Source: Sipunculus nudus
Lineage: Eukaryota; Annelida; Sipuncula; Golfingiida; Sipunculidae
DNA length: 64,000 bases
Assembly (NCBI GenBank): GCA_026874595.1
Contig: CM049319.1
Coordinates: 58,782,917-58,846,916, forward strand
Reading direction: 5' to 3'
How positions within the stretch are numbered: position 1 is the stretch's first letter; every line of letters starts with the position of its first letter. The position numbers were made by a program, and so were the translations under genes. The notes under the pieces are model-generated. The model did no database searches and was not told the DNA's origin. It saw only the letters and a program-made list of their open reading frames with translations. Below are positions 34,304-46,130 of this stretch, one piece after another.

Positions 34304-35095
34304 CAGTCGCGACTTGACATTCTGACCCTGAACAAGGTCGGAAGAGGTGGAGAACGGTGTCGGGGACCTTTTCCAGGCACTCAACAGCGCGGACCACGTG
34401 ACCGCCGAGCGATACCTCGTATTAGACAACATGGAGCCCACGGAAGCAATGCCGACGGCCGCTGATATTGTGTCAATGGTAAAAGAAGACGGAGGCGACA
34501 GTGAAAGCGAGTCTGAGTGAGAAGATGGTCCTCCTAAACCAGTAACTCTCAGAGACACGATTGGGGGAATGGAAACAGGGCTGCGGTATATTGAGGAGTA
34601 GGACTTCGCTGCAGGGGACGTTGATGCCGACCGCTTAGAAAAGTCCGTGAAAATGAAATTAAAAGAACAAGATACCAGACAGATGTGCTTGCATTCTTAA
34701 GACGCACATGAACTTAGTAGACCAACCGTTGATTCATATATATACATTTAGTTAATGTTTGTCCAGAAATATAAGCATATCTCATAATTGTAGAATCTGC
34801 ATAGGTCGTCAATCTTGACGAGCGTAGTATATATAGACACGTATATAAGAAATAAAAACAGTACTCCATGACGGATGTTTTTTATTTTCTAATTCACTTT
34901 AATCATAACAATATCATAGGGCCTATACGTAGTTTATTATAACAAAATAATTAATGAATTATAACAAGTCCTCCAAAAATTTAGGTCACATTGCATCTTT
35001 ACCCTCCGTCACCTTTATTAATTTGACAGTCCGACAGCCTTGCAATCCGACGTAAATTAGCGTATTACATTTAGTGTCGGATTATCAAGTCAACA

Positions 35096-35098
<3 letters not shown>
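34304..35098 (+). mobile_element. Internally deleted Tigger/pogo element inserted in a (TA)n array
   Basis: Left end CAGTCGCGACTTGAC at 34304 and right end, read on the minus strand, CAGTGTTGACTTGATAATCC from 35098 form diverged terminal inverted repeats; TA dinucleotides flank both (34302-34303, 35099-35100). Inside, 34340-34700 encodes the acidic tail of a Tigger transposase: LDNMEPTEAMPTAADIVSMV, then PPKPVTLRDTIGGMETGLRY and DADRLEKSVKMKLKEQDTRQ, with in-frame stops. The DNA-binding and DDE domains are deleted. Confidence 0.8.

Positions 35099-35187
<89 letters not shown>
35099..35187. repeat. (TA)n then (GA)n microsatellite, right half
   Basis: TA array to about 35153 followed by a GA array to 35187. 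Confidence 0.9.
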
Positions 35188-35191
<4 letters not shown>

Positions 35192-35528
35192 ATGTATGAA
35201 TAACCATGCTGGTTTACTGTAAAGAAAGGTAGAACATGAGTACACAAATAAGCCGTTTAACTCTGTAAGATATATATATATATAATGTTCTGACGGTGAC
35301 TGAAATGCCGCATCACGTTGCTAAGAGGGAACTCTGACCATCAACACGCCCTGGTGGTCACATATTTATTGTTTATTAAAGGATTCTGCAGTGGACCAGT
35401 ACCAAAAAGATATACATGAATGTGTATGTTTGTGTGTAGAGATGTGTATGAATAGCCATGCTGGATTATTGTACAGATAGATAATACATGAATAACCTCA
35501 AAAAGGAGTGAACAGACATTTCTGTATG

Positions 35529-35574
<46 letters not shown>

Positions 35575-35580
35575 ACAGGT
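35188..35580. repeat. Microsatellite-associated repeat, two diverged copies
   Basis: GATGTATGAATAACCATGCTGG at about 35190 and GATGTGTATGAATAGCCATGCTGG at about 35441 are direct copies in the same setting of TA arrays (35270-35284, 35537-35571). A reversed relative (GCATGGCTATACACATC) lies at 62564-62580, again beside a (TA)n array, so the unit seems to travel with these microsatellites. Confidence 0.5.
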
Positions 35581-36366
35581 TGACTGCTGAAAACGATAAT
35601 TATGAATGTATTTAAACATGTGATTCAATTTTCTTACCCTGCCCTATACTTTTCCCGGGCCAGTAGGGTCCTGTAACCTTAAATCCCTGACCAGTTTTCA
35701 AGTTTTGACTGAGTGCAGTGGACCATGTCAAGTCCAGCTTTTCAATGCCCTGTGTTTTCATTTGGTTTTAATTGTTGTCTCCATTCTATTTTCTGCTGGG
35801 CAAGAATCTCCTTTCTCCCTGTCACAAGTCCTTTCTTATGCCCAAGTAATCATACAACTCAAAGTGAGGCTGTAATGTTTTTTTTTGTATTTTGGTGCAT
35901 GAGGAATTTTGTGTGAAGGACAGAGTTGGTCTGTGAACTTGAACTGACAGGTTCACCTGTAAACTGAACACAAAAGTGCTCCAAGCATGAACACAGAAGT
36001 AAAGTCCGAGGACATTTTTGCAAAATGAACAATGGTAACCAACTCTCTACCAAAACTGTACAGTATCATGTGACTGAAGTTACATGTTTAATAATTGGCA
36101 CTGCATAACTTTACCAAAGCAGCAAGACTTTGTCGATGGAGCTACTTTGACCTTTGCGCTCGGGTCGCAACTAAAGGGCCAACTTTCTTTGTCTGGACTA
36201 CCACCCAATCTGCTGTCCAGCCATGAGGTGTTAACTGTCACAGCCCTGCTTCAGAAAGGCTAACAAGTCCGTGTTGCAAACTGAAATCAAGTTGAGTTCC
36301 CCCGAATTTGTGAGTATATCATATGTCGTTGTGGATATCATTGCATGAGTTTAATCTTTAGAACAG
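35581..36366. other. Unassigned stretch
   Basis: No supported gene or repeat; open frames at 35713-35916 plus and 35859-36053 minus are short and domainless. Confidence 0.35.
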
Positions 36367-36898
36367 GATGCCCTCGAGGTGGATTTGATGAGGATGCCCT
36401 TAAGCTGGATTTGATGAGGATGCCCTCCAGGTGGATTTGATGAGGATGCCCTCCAGGGAGATTTGATGAGGATTTACTCCAGTCAGATTTGATGAGGATG
36501 TCCTCCAGTCAGATTTGATGAGGATGTCCTCCAGTCAGATTTGATGAGGATGCCCTCCAGTCAGATTTGATGAGGATGCCCTCCAGTCAGATTTGATGAG
36601 GATGTCCTCCAGTCAGATTTGATGAGGATGTCCTCCAGTCAGATTTGATGAGGATGTCCTCCAGTCAGATTTGATGAGGATGCCCTCCAGGAAGATTTTA
36701 TGAGATTGTTTTCCAGTCAGATTTTATGAGGATGCCCTCAAGTCATTTGAAAAGGATGCCTTCCAGTCAGATTTGATAAGGATGCCCTCCGGGCAGATTT
36801 GATGAGGATGCCCTCCGGGCAGATTTGATGAGGATTTTCTCCAGGAGGACTTGATGAAGATGCCCTCGAGGCAGATTTGATGAAGATGCCCACCAGGC
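36367..36898 (+). repeat. 26-bp minisatellite, about 20 copies
   Basis: The unit GATTTGATGAGGATGCCCTC plus CAGTCA repeats with variants (TCC for CCC, GGGCA or GTGG for GTCA). Central copies (about 36480-36680) are nearly identical, outer copies more diverged. Because 26 is not a multiple of three, no frame stays open through it. Confidence 0.92.
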
Positions 36899-37297
36899 AA
36901 CATAACTCAAGCAGTCATGAATGGAATTCCAGAAAATGTGAAGGACATTTAGGTAATGGGCAAAGGAAAATACGATTAGATTTTAATGTCGATCCGGCAC
37001 ATGATCCGGAATCCGAGATCATCAAGGGTTATTCACACATGTTCTGTCATTTATGCACGAATGAACCTTGGAATGCTGTTTTCGAGTTAGCTAATTTGTC
37101 TAGAGACTCGGTCCAAGAGCTGTTGAAATCCCGAGGCTCTTCGAGAATGAAAATCAAACTGCAAACAGACAATGACAAAATGACAATGATAGAAAAATGA
37201 GCGTCAGAGACCCATGACGTTTCTTCCCTCAAGACAGCTCCATTCCCGTTACACCCATGGTAATACCAGGATTTAGGTACTTGAAAGGCCAGAACTG

Positions 37298-37571
37298 AAA
37301 AAAAAGAGACGGTTCTCATACACTTTTTTAAGAAACCAGTGCGGGCGGGCGATATTTTATTTTTAACCATTTTTGTATGTTTCGCTAAAAATGTCCTATG
37401 ATCAGAGAAAAGCATGAAAAAAAATATTTAACTTTATGGCTAAATAGGTAAAAGCACAACATAACAAAGGAAAGCTTATCAAAATGGTATTATTTTATGT
37501 TCTTAAAAGACGAAAATCAAAATAATTTTTTTTTAAATTGACGCAGACGGTGCCTGAGAACCGTACCTTTT
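37298..37571 (-). mobile_element. MITE-like repeat, GGTTCTCAGGCAC family (inverted copy)
   Basis: Reverse-complement orientation: GACGGTTCTCATACACTT at the left, GGGCGGGCGATATTT inside, and GACGGTGCCTGAGAACCGTACC at the right. This copy shows the inverted ends most clearly (ACGGTTCTCA against TGAGAACCGT). 36899-37297 just left shows nothing assignable beyond a dispersed ATCCGG segment. Confidence 0.62.
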
Positions 37572-40480
37572 ATTTATATTTTTGTCTAATGTGTGATTGT
37601 AATAGCCTGCAATTACAATGTAGTTGAAAACAAATTCTGAAAGAAATTTGTAATTGATCAAAATTTCATTACAAGTAATTTTAATGATTACAAAGAATAA
37701 AATGTAATGAAAAGTCACACGCATTTACAACATTCCTTGATATCAGACAGGGCAAATATAACACCAAACTTAGGTATTTGTGTAATTTATATTTTAAAAG
37801 GACACATACATAAAAAAAAAATGTTCTACGGATTCTGGAACAGAAATATGTGCGAGCAGGCAATTTTTTTTCATTTTACTTTTTATACCGGTCGACATGA
37901 CATAATTGGAATTTTGTTTTTCCGTTTAGAGAATACAATAAATTTATAAATGATGATACAAAAATTAAGTATTTTCCATACCTAAACGAATTCTTTCAGG
38001 GAATTTTTTCTTTTTTTGTACAACAACACAAATTAGCGAAATATCAAAGTCCTGGTCTAAATATGCAAAATAAATAAATAAATTTGATCTACGGGACATG
38101 AGAGCGGCGAATCCATGGAACATTTATGTGCTTATGCCCTAAGTTGTATATTGGACCTGATTTAGCATATATATCCCAATCTAGCCTAAAAACAATAAAG
38201 TTGCTGACATACGCCAGACGTCTGTGTCAAACTCAATTAACCATTGATCTATGATAAGGAAAATAACAATTTTCTGTTCGTTTTCGAATGTATTTTATCA
38301 ACACCCAGAGGCATAAATCTGATAAATAATATCTAAAGGATTCTGTTTGCACCAATTACCCTGACCTTTTTGGAATAAGAGAAACTTAGTGTTTGAGTGT
38401 TCAAATAAATATAATTAGTAAATTTACCCCTCTCATCGGTATAGACAGCTCAGAATTCTGCTGGCTTACTGCCATGTTGGAAATTACCACAAATTCTCAA
38501 GCCGAAATCAATTATAAAGCAAACTCCTTCACAAGAGAGCTAAGACTCTCCAGAGAGATCTGAATGTCCAGCTCAGCCAGGCTCCGTGGGTCACACTATG
38601 AACTTGTGGTCAAACCGCCACATTGAAGGTTGTCCTGAAAAGGATATTTCATTCACAAATGTAAATTGCACACAGTCATGATTTCTTGCAAAAGGTTAAG
38701 ATGTAAACACACTGGAGAAAATGTCATTCATGAAAATGAAGATGCTGGCCAGTTTGGGAGAGTGGCAAGATTGGAGTTTTTGTATATATGCAGAAGAACT
38801 AACATCTGTCACAATAAAAAAAAGTAAAAAATCAAGGTAGAACGTAAAGGATCAGCTGTATTACAATGTTTGGCAGAATTTTCGGCTGCCACAAGTGTGA
38901 CAACACAGAATCCTGTGTGAACACGCTGATCCAGTCGTCTTACAAGACATGAACACGTTAAGGGCTGACATGAATCCTCTTCCCGTACACGTGCACTGAA
39001 GTAACAATACCAACAACAAGTGTATGAAATACAAGAAAATAAGCCGGGCTGATCAAACTTCATGTTTTTTGATACCTGAAAAATTTTAACCCAGTTGTTA
39101 TTATTTTTTACAATTTATTTCAGAGAGACGATCCTCGTATACCTCTTAGGATCAGTCGAATGACAGAAGGCCTAAGTGTTCTATGTAGAAATGCACTGTT
39201 TGGATCATACAACTGGTAAAGAGATGTGCCAAAAGTGCAATATCCTGATAAGAACGGAGATTTACTCGCAGTGTTTGATAGCAATCAGGCGTTTTAACTC
39301 CGCTCGAAAATTCTCCGTGAACAACAATGTGAAGTGCAACGCAACAGCAATGGAAGTGTTTATGTGCATGAACGAAGCTAGGGAGCTGCAGCTACTGAAG
39401 CATTTAAAACTTGGTGCACTAACATATATGGACACCGCTTCTGTATTATCCTTTGTCAGGTAGATACATTATCGTCACTGTCTTTCAAAAGTAATAGAGA
39501 TGTCTCAAGAACAGCAGGAATATACAATGTCTTAATTTATATCAAAGATAATTAAGATGCCAAAGTTGTGCATCAGTGCCAAGGGCAACCTTTTGCAGGG
39601 AGTTTTTTCTGGATCCTGTTAAAACCAGGACCTGACAAAAATCGAATGGTTTCTGCTGAAACCATTTGTGAAACTCCTCTAGCCAAATTTCTATGAAGAT
39701 ATGGTTGAGGTGTTTAATTTCAATTAGGAAAATGCTGAACTGTCAGCGGCAAAAGTGAGCCACTTCCACACAGGTGGACTTTGGCTAGAATGACAAACTA
39801 GGAGTTGTGTCATGTGTTAGACAACAAATGGTGAACTCAGCCTAGACGTCTGTGGCATGCTGACCAGTAAGCCATTTTTGCCTAACATTCACAACATGAA
39901 TCTCATCATCTGAAAGCCATATTAAGATTAACTTAAGATGTGATCTTGACCTTTGACCTGACGACACCACAGTCGACAGGGTTGTTTTGTTAGTGATGGG
40001 CCACAAATGTGCGGGATGAATCCAATCATGACTGGCCTTAACAAGTTGTACAAGAGAAGAACAAGATCCAGGTCACGAGTTTTTCAAACCATTCTCATCA
40101 CATTCACAAGAAATCCTACAGATTATTAACTGATTTGATGCGGCTGATTTGACCTCTAGATCAAGGTCAAGTTTTGAACTCTTCTGAGAACATGGCAGAA
40201 ACATCTGATGTGTCAAATTTGATGATTAAATAAACCGCTTCAAAAGTTAGAGAGTCACAATAATCGTAATATTCCGCAAATTAAAGAAAGACTGACGACG
40301 AAAAAACGACAGATGATGGGACCTAAAACAACATGCCTCTCCGACATGAAACCAGAGATGAAAAACTGACAACTTTGCTGTAATGCGGCAGTCCAAAAGA
40401 TTAATGGGAATCTCCGCGGAACCTTGAGTGCTCCGGAGTGCTCAAAATCATGCCTTTTGCCAAATAATCCTTAATAAATG
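37572..40480. other. Unassigned stretch
   Basis: No gene is firmly supported. A frame after an acceptor-like TTATTTCAG (39112-39120) reads RDDPRIPLRISRMTEGLSVL and stops at 39217; it has no recognised family. An overlapping frame at 39176-39463 is likewise unassigned. TGACCTTTGACCT-like direct repeats occur near 39950. Confidence 0.35.
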
Positions 40481-41120
40481 GATCACTTCGACCTTATTTA
40501 AGGTTTCGAAGAAGGTTTTACCAAGAACACACCAGATGCTACGTTGGAAGTTAATGCGTCAAACGTCTTGTGTACATCTGACTTAAACGGTACTCAAATC
40601 ATGTTCTCTCGCATAGCTTACAGAATAAAGATCATGGTGACCTTATTTCGGAAGTCCAAGGAGACATTACACTGACCTACCTTAACATTAAGAAAGAAAG
40701 ACATTTCTAAATCAAATAGTTAAAATTTGTACCCTGTATGACTTTTTGGGTGCCCAAAGTTAGGGTTTCTGCTCATAGCTCACAAAAAATAGGTCACAGT
40801 GACCTAATATCAGAATTTAAAGAAGACTTGCCAAGGACCTCCCTGAATTATACAAGAAGGTTCTAGGTCGTCATATTAGAATATTCTAGGACAAACAGTT
40901 TGTGTGAGTGTTTGTTCATAACATAACTCACGCAGTTATGTAGGGAATCTCATGAACATTTGGGAATACGCTAATGAAGAATTAATCAAATTTTTGTGTG
41001 GATCTGGTTCATGATCCGGATTCAGGAACATTCACAAATATTCACAAAATTTTATATTCACCAGTGTAAAGTCATCTATGCACTGAAGATGAGCTGAACA
41101 AGTGAATATAAGCACAGATT
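40481..41120. repeat. Diverged local and dispersed repeats
   Basis: Words of the type CATAGCTCACA..ATA..GTCACAGTGACCT occur near 40612, 40775 and again at 43120, marking a diverged repeat. 41000-41045 (GGATCTGGTTCATGATCC) matches 5940-6000. Confidence 0.4.
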
Positions 41121-41458
41121 TGTGTTTGTATGAAGCAGATACTATAGACGTACGTTAAGTGGAAGTATTGGAAGTTTATAACCAAAATGTTTACATCGAT
41201 TTCCGTAAAGTATTTGATAATGTCAGAAAATCAGTCGGGGAGCAATAAGCAGTGCATATAATTAAAGGAAGTTTCAGATAAGTGTGTGGTTTTATTATAA
41301 GTATATTCACAAAAGACAAGAAGCGTGAGTGGCAATGTGCATGAAATACAAGTAAAAATACGTAATGAGGAGTAACATAGGGGATTCTTAAAACAAGCGC
41401 AACAGTTATAAAGAATATAGGACAGCTTTGCCTAGCATATCATCTGGATGAGGCGAGG

Positions 41459-41460
<2 letters not shown>

Positions 41461-41522
<62 letters not shown>

Positions 41523-41535
41523 ATAATATAATATA
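41461..41535. repeat. (TA)n microsatellite
   Basis: About 27 TA units followed by TATAATATAATATAATATAA. Confidence 0.92.
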
Positions 41536-41550
41536 ACACTGAAGAAAAAA

Positions 41551-41615
41551 CAACACTGTAAATTCACTACAGTCTGTTTCAAGGGATGCGACCCGACCAT
41601 CAGGTGAATGTTGTT
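41551..41615. repeat. Dispersed repeat fragment (pair with 4431-4495)
   Basis: Matches 4431-4495 in the same orientation; possibly a Penelope 3' untranslated fragment. Confidence 0.45.
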
Positions 41616-44009
41616 AAATCGCTCTGGCCTAGTCTGTAGGCCATAGAGCACTTTACATTGGAGGGTTACTCTACCTTCTATATATATATAAAACAAAGGG
41701 ACACTGCATGGAATAATGTAAGGAAACATTTAATTAGCAGTTTTCACAGTACATACATGTTGAACACGATTTCCCCAATACCCAATCCGCCATACGAAAT
41801 ACTCCACTGTTCCCAGAAGCGTGTACAATTCACTTCCTCTGAACACACTGAATGTATATCGCATACCATATGCAGAAAGCATTGGTTGAAACTGTATACT
41901 TATTAGGCATCGCTTGTAAATTAAGTATTCATAATGCGCTGACACGAATTCAGAATACTTGCTTTTGTACTCGACCGAATAACTATATAATCTTATCATA
42001 CTGCCAACTTATCATAACTTTTTCCAAGCAGGAAATGTCGGTTTAATCAGCCAGTCACTTTAGACATGAGATAAACAGCAGTCTGCCTAATGCAAAAAAT
42101 GGTCGATTTGTCTGGGACCGGGCGTGTCATAGACTGGCCCAGTCGATGCAATGGTTAAAACATAATTCCTCCGACTGTCCGGACCATCACACTTACTCTA
42201 ACCCAGTTTCAGTAAACTTTTAAAAATTACCAGGGTTACAGGGGTCAGTATATGAAATTTTCGATTAACTGTCCATCATCGATCGTTTTTTAACTTTCAG
42301 TCATCGAATATAATTTTACGATCGATCCCTACAACTAATATTTACCAACTTTAAACTCAAGGACATTTCTTTTAAGAAAATAACAACAAAAAATGATTTT
42401 ATGCTGGATTCTTTAATTATTTAGCAAAACAGTGCTACTGATTTTCTTGTTTTCTTACATCATATGAAATGATTATCGGAAACCTATAATGAAGACGGGA
42501 ATTCGCCCAGGCGGGCATTTCATAAAAAAATCTCTAAAACTTCTTTGGGCTAAAGTGAGATTTAATAAGATTATTATACTAGTATTAACTGTTCACACTA
42601 ATAATCGTTCAGATCGTGAGACACAACCGAATGCTTTAACAAAATCTATGTAGACAATATCTCTGGGTGTTACTTGTCATTCAATACTTCGGGATGCTTC
42701 GTTGGCCTTGAGAATCTACCTGTTCTTAGAACAAGTGACCCGTGGGTCATGACCCTCGGCCAACTGACATGTTGACAATATATCCTTGCCTGTAACAGGC
42801 AACTAATTAAGATAATGTAGGTGTCATCATCGTTCATGCATGTTAGCTTATGTTCATCAAGACCCATAAGCACACCAAATTTGATGACATTCCAACCAGC
42901 CTTTCCTGAGGAATCTGGCAATTTGTGAGTATTTTGCATTATTTCTGGGGTGCTCAAACATACCCCAAAACTCTGAGGGATAAGGTCACAAGGCCCTTTC
43001 TGGGGAGAATTTTTTTGGAACTCTCAAAATGTCTAATTAGAAGATTCTGGGTCCAAAGGTAATTATTTGTGCCCTACTTTAGTATCAAATTTTCAATTAT
43101 TCTAAAGGGTGCTTATAAGCCCCATAGCTCAGAGAATATAGGAAACAGAGACTTAATTTCACGTTTCCAAGGAGACGTTTCTGTTACTGTTTGCAATTAA
43201 TCAGTACTAGGTAGTTGTTCTATGCATTTGAGGGTTTTCCAGCTTTTTGTCAAGCTGTGCAACCTGGGCAAAATTATCTCATGGTATAGTGTCATTGACG
43301 TAGGAGAGAACAGCCAGTACGAGACAAGATGTTCACCGTCGTCTACTCCCTCATAACTATCGCTGCTCTTGCAAAAATGTAGGAACTCTCCACAAGTGGT
43401 TGGAATTATATTGACACCGACAATATACGATTCAGTCGGTATTTTTTTATTATTTTTTTACGCCTAACTTGAGTCTTGATACAAGGTAAACGGAGGAATG
43501 CTCTACACGACCATCCATCCTGTTGCACAGCTTCAGGGTAAAAAAATCTTAGTTGAAAAAAAATCTTGTTTCATTATAGCTGGTCTTTGCTCGTGAAAGC
43601 ATGTACAAATGCTGGCTAACTGGTGTCAAAGAAGACGTGTAGTAATTTGCTTCTTCAATATAATTCTGTTTATCAAAAGCTAAAACCTTAGGCTTTACAG
43701 CACAGTCACCGTACACTCAGTCAGATTTTCCAGTCATTCGCGTTTTCGTTAAACAATTCTTAACTTGGAGAAATTCTTTTTCTTCACCATATATGTTGCG
43801 TCTTTCTGGGATGGATTTTTAATCCCATTCCGTTCATCTGCATGTGAGCTTTGGCCGTGACGGAACTAAGTCCGTTGCCTGTTTGCAGTTTTTTCCACAC
43901 AGATTTCCCGAAATTGTGTAATTATGTGTATTATTGCCAAATCCTATCAAAAGCTTTTGAGGCATCTAAGTTACCCAGGCATTGCGCCACTAAGATTTTC
44001 TTAGATTCC

Positions 44010-44011
<2 letters not shown>
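41616..44011. other. Unassigned stretch
   Basis: No gene is supported. 42440-42540 is weakly similar to the end of the GGTTCTCAGGCAC repeat family (CATATGAAAT, CGCCCAGGCGGGCA). Open frames at 41730-42046 and 42670-42957 lack domains. Confidence 0.35.

Positions 44012-44079
<68 letters not shown>
44012..44079. repeat. (TA)n microsatellite
   Basis: About 33 TA units. Confidence 0.93.
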
Positions 44080-44081
<2 letters not shown>

Positions 44082-44237
44082 TTGAACTCTTGATTAAGGC
44101 CATCTTTGTGACTGTGAAAAGTGGCCTTAATATATGAAGTGAACGGGGATGAGGATTAGCTTTTAGACACGAGACAAAATATTAATTTAGATATGGTTAT
44201 TACAATCAATAACATACATGTATAAAAAATGGAATGC

Positions 44238-44240
<3 letters not shown>

Positions 44241-44277
<37 letters not shown>
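44241..44277. repeat. (TA)n microsatellite
   Basis: About 18 TA units. The following 44278-45193 holds no supported gene; GTAAAATCAGT / ACTGATTTTAC form an inverted pair near 44315-44380. Confidence 0.9.
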
Positions 44278-44280
<3 letters not shown>

Positions 44281-45201
44281 ACACTGCAGATATTTATTTA
44301 TGTTACAGTAAATGTGTAAAATCAGTAAATTTGTAAAATACCTAAAAATTTCAGACATTTTACAAATTGACTGATTTTACATTGACTGTAACATATACAT
44401 AGTGCACATGCATTGTTTACATCCTCTGAAAGAATGTGGTTATGGAAGACAGCTTGTTACACATCTTTGAATCCAAAATTCCCTTCTGATATGCGAGTTT
44501 TCGTTTCACCACGTTAGTGTAGCTATGCCACTCGGTCCCTTCTGGATTGAGTAAAGGTTCAGTTGCTATGCCCATTTCAGTGTCTCCGATGACATCTTAT
44601 GTCACTAGCTTGTCTTGATCTTTTCACTATCTAAAACATTATCACCGTTTGAATTCTTCGCCAGATATTGGATTTTACGACGGAATAGTCTAGAGTAAAT
44701 GACAGAGTAAAAAATGACGATGACAAATGGATATACTAAGATATCAATAAAATATCAAAATCAAATGGAGTCCAACAAATCATATGCAAAGCATAAACTC
44801 AAATCACGAAGTTAAAATAGTAATTAAGTGTAATTATCACTTATAAACATGCCATGAGAAACATCAAAACAATTATAAAATTACATATCAATGTAGGTAT
44901 CCATATGATCCGATATAAAGTCTTACAGGTAAAACGCTTTAACTCTGCTTTAAATAAAGACAGCTGCGTCAGAATCAGGATATCAGCTGGCGGTTTGTTG
45001 CATTCGAAAGTTCCAGAATAAGCAAATGATAATTTTGAGTGTTCTGACTTTGGTTTAGGTAAAGGCAAATTATCTGTTGCTAAAACAAACCATGCAATTA
45101 ACGGTGAAATCAAAATAACCTCTTGCGGAGGCTTAAAATGAGACAGAAAGCAACATAGGTTTCTTAACAGTGATGATTGACGAATAAAAAGAGGTAAGAA
45201 A

Positions 45202-45647
45202 CAGTGGCGTCAAATTATCGGGGGGGGGGGGGTGACTGGCATGCATGGAAAGTAATCAAAGTGTGGGCATTTTTTTTTATAAACAGACACATATATAAAC
45301 ACTAACATACACACATATGCATATATATATATATATTATTGTCTGTGTGACACATTTCAAATATATTATAATTATAATGGTTAAAGGTATTGATATTTAT
45401 GTTTCTAGTTTATGTTTTTTTCTGATTTATAGAATTTGGGATATATAATATTTCATAGTAAACTGAGTAATGGAAAAAGTCTATCATTCTAATTATTAAT
45501 ATATATTTTTCATTTCCAGTAAATCAAAATTATTATCTGAATATCAGGGGTAGGGGATGATTACATTGGCCATCCATTTGCTAAAAAGTGGGTGGATATA
45601 TACCCCTATCATAACCGCCCTCCCCATCCCCCGTATTAATGCCCCTG
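45202..45647. mobile_element. Non-autonomous hAT-like element with target-site duplication, upstream of GSTK1
   Basis: Ends CAGTGGCGTCAAATTATCGG and, on the other strand, CAGGGGCATTAATACGGGGG are inverted relatives. The 8-bp flanks GTAAGAAA (45194-45201) and ATAAGAAA (45648-45655) match at 7 of 8 positions, the duplication size of hAT elements. There is no coding capacity. It ends 167 bp before the GSTK1 start codon. Confidence 0.75.
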
Positions 45648-45814
45648 ATAAGAAACAACTTTCTTGAAGCACGATACAGGTGCGCCTTCGTTCGCACACT
45701 ATGGATGCGAATCCGCGCATAGGCTTGACTTCATAAAAAGGGAGTCACGCTTTAGCATCTTATCTACACTGTGTACACGATATCAGCTCACTCTGCAAAC
45801 AATTTGTGTCAAAC

Positions 45815-45889
45815 ATGGCCATGAAAGCAAAGAGGTCCATTGATCTGTTTTATGACATTGTGTCTGGGTACTCCTGGATCGCATTCGAG
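45815..45889 (+). CDS. GSTK1: Glutathione S-transferase kappa, exon 1
   Basis: Kappa-class glutathione S-transferases conjugate glutathione to electrophiles using a DsbA-like thioredoxin fold and act in mitochondria or peroxisomes. Exon 1 gives the first 25 residues: MAMKAKRSIDLFYDIVSGYS then WIAFE, the first beta strand and active-site loop. The catalytic serine corresponds to Ser17 in VSGYSW; the family normally has SPYSW, so proline is replaced by glycine here. The ATG at 45815 sits in AAACATGG, and a second ATG follows at 45821. The donor is GAG|GTACGT at 45889/45890, phase 0. The exon joins 50284 in frame. Proximal promoter elements were not recognised; a hAT-like element ends just upstream. 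Confidence 0.88.
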
Positions 45890-45955
45890 GTACGTTCATT
45901 TGATCTACAAATACTAAATAAAGTATTATAAGTAATAATAATAATAATAATAATA

Positions 45956-46130
45956 CAGTAAAAACCCTTAACGACCACCTCAGTTTAGCGACTACCTCAA
46001 AATAACAACCACTTTTTCAAGGTCTTAGTTCATTCTTGCTCTTTAAAACAGACCTCGCTTAGACGACCACCTCGAAAAGCGACCACTTTATTGAAGTCTC
46101 GTTGATGGTCGTAATATCGAGGTTTTACTG
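45956..46130. mobile_element. Pogo/Tigger-like MITE inside an (AAT)n tract
   Basis: Ends CAGTAAAAACCCTTAACGACC and, on the other strand, CAGTAAAACCTCGATATTACG are terminal inverted repeats; the interior has GACCACCTCG-type words. AAT repeats flank both sides (45933-45955, 46131-46149). TA precedes the left end but the right flank is AA, so the target duplication is not clean. 175 bp, no coding capacity. Confidence 0.65.

Noticed and set aside
36367-36898. CRISPR-like regular 26-bp repeats
   Set aside because: The repeats are head to tail with no unique spacers, in a eukaryotic context; it is a minisatellite.
39112-39463. Possible host exon after an acceptor-like TTATTTCAG, RDDPRIPLRISRMTEG
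   Set aside because: Only 32 codons to a stop, no recognised family and no partner exon; kept as unassigned.
34158-44093. Open frames encoding long IYIYIY stretches (34158, 35341, 41406, 43851)
   Set aside because: They are translations of (TA)n microsatellites.
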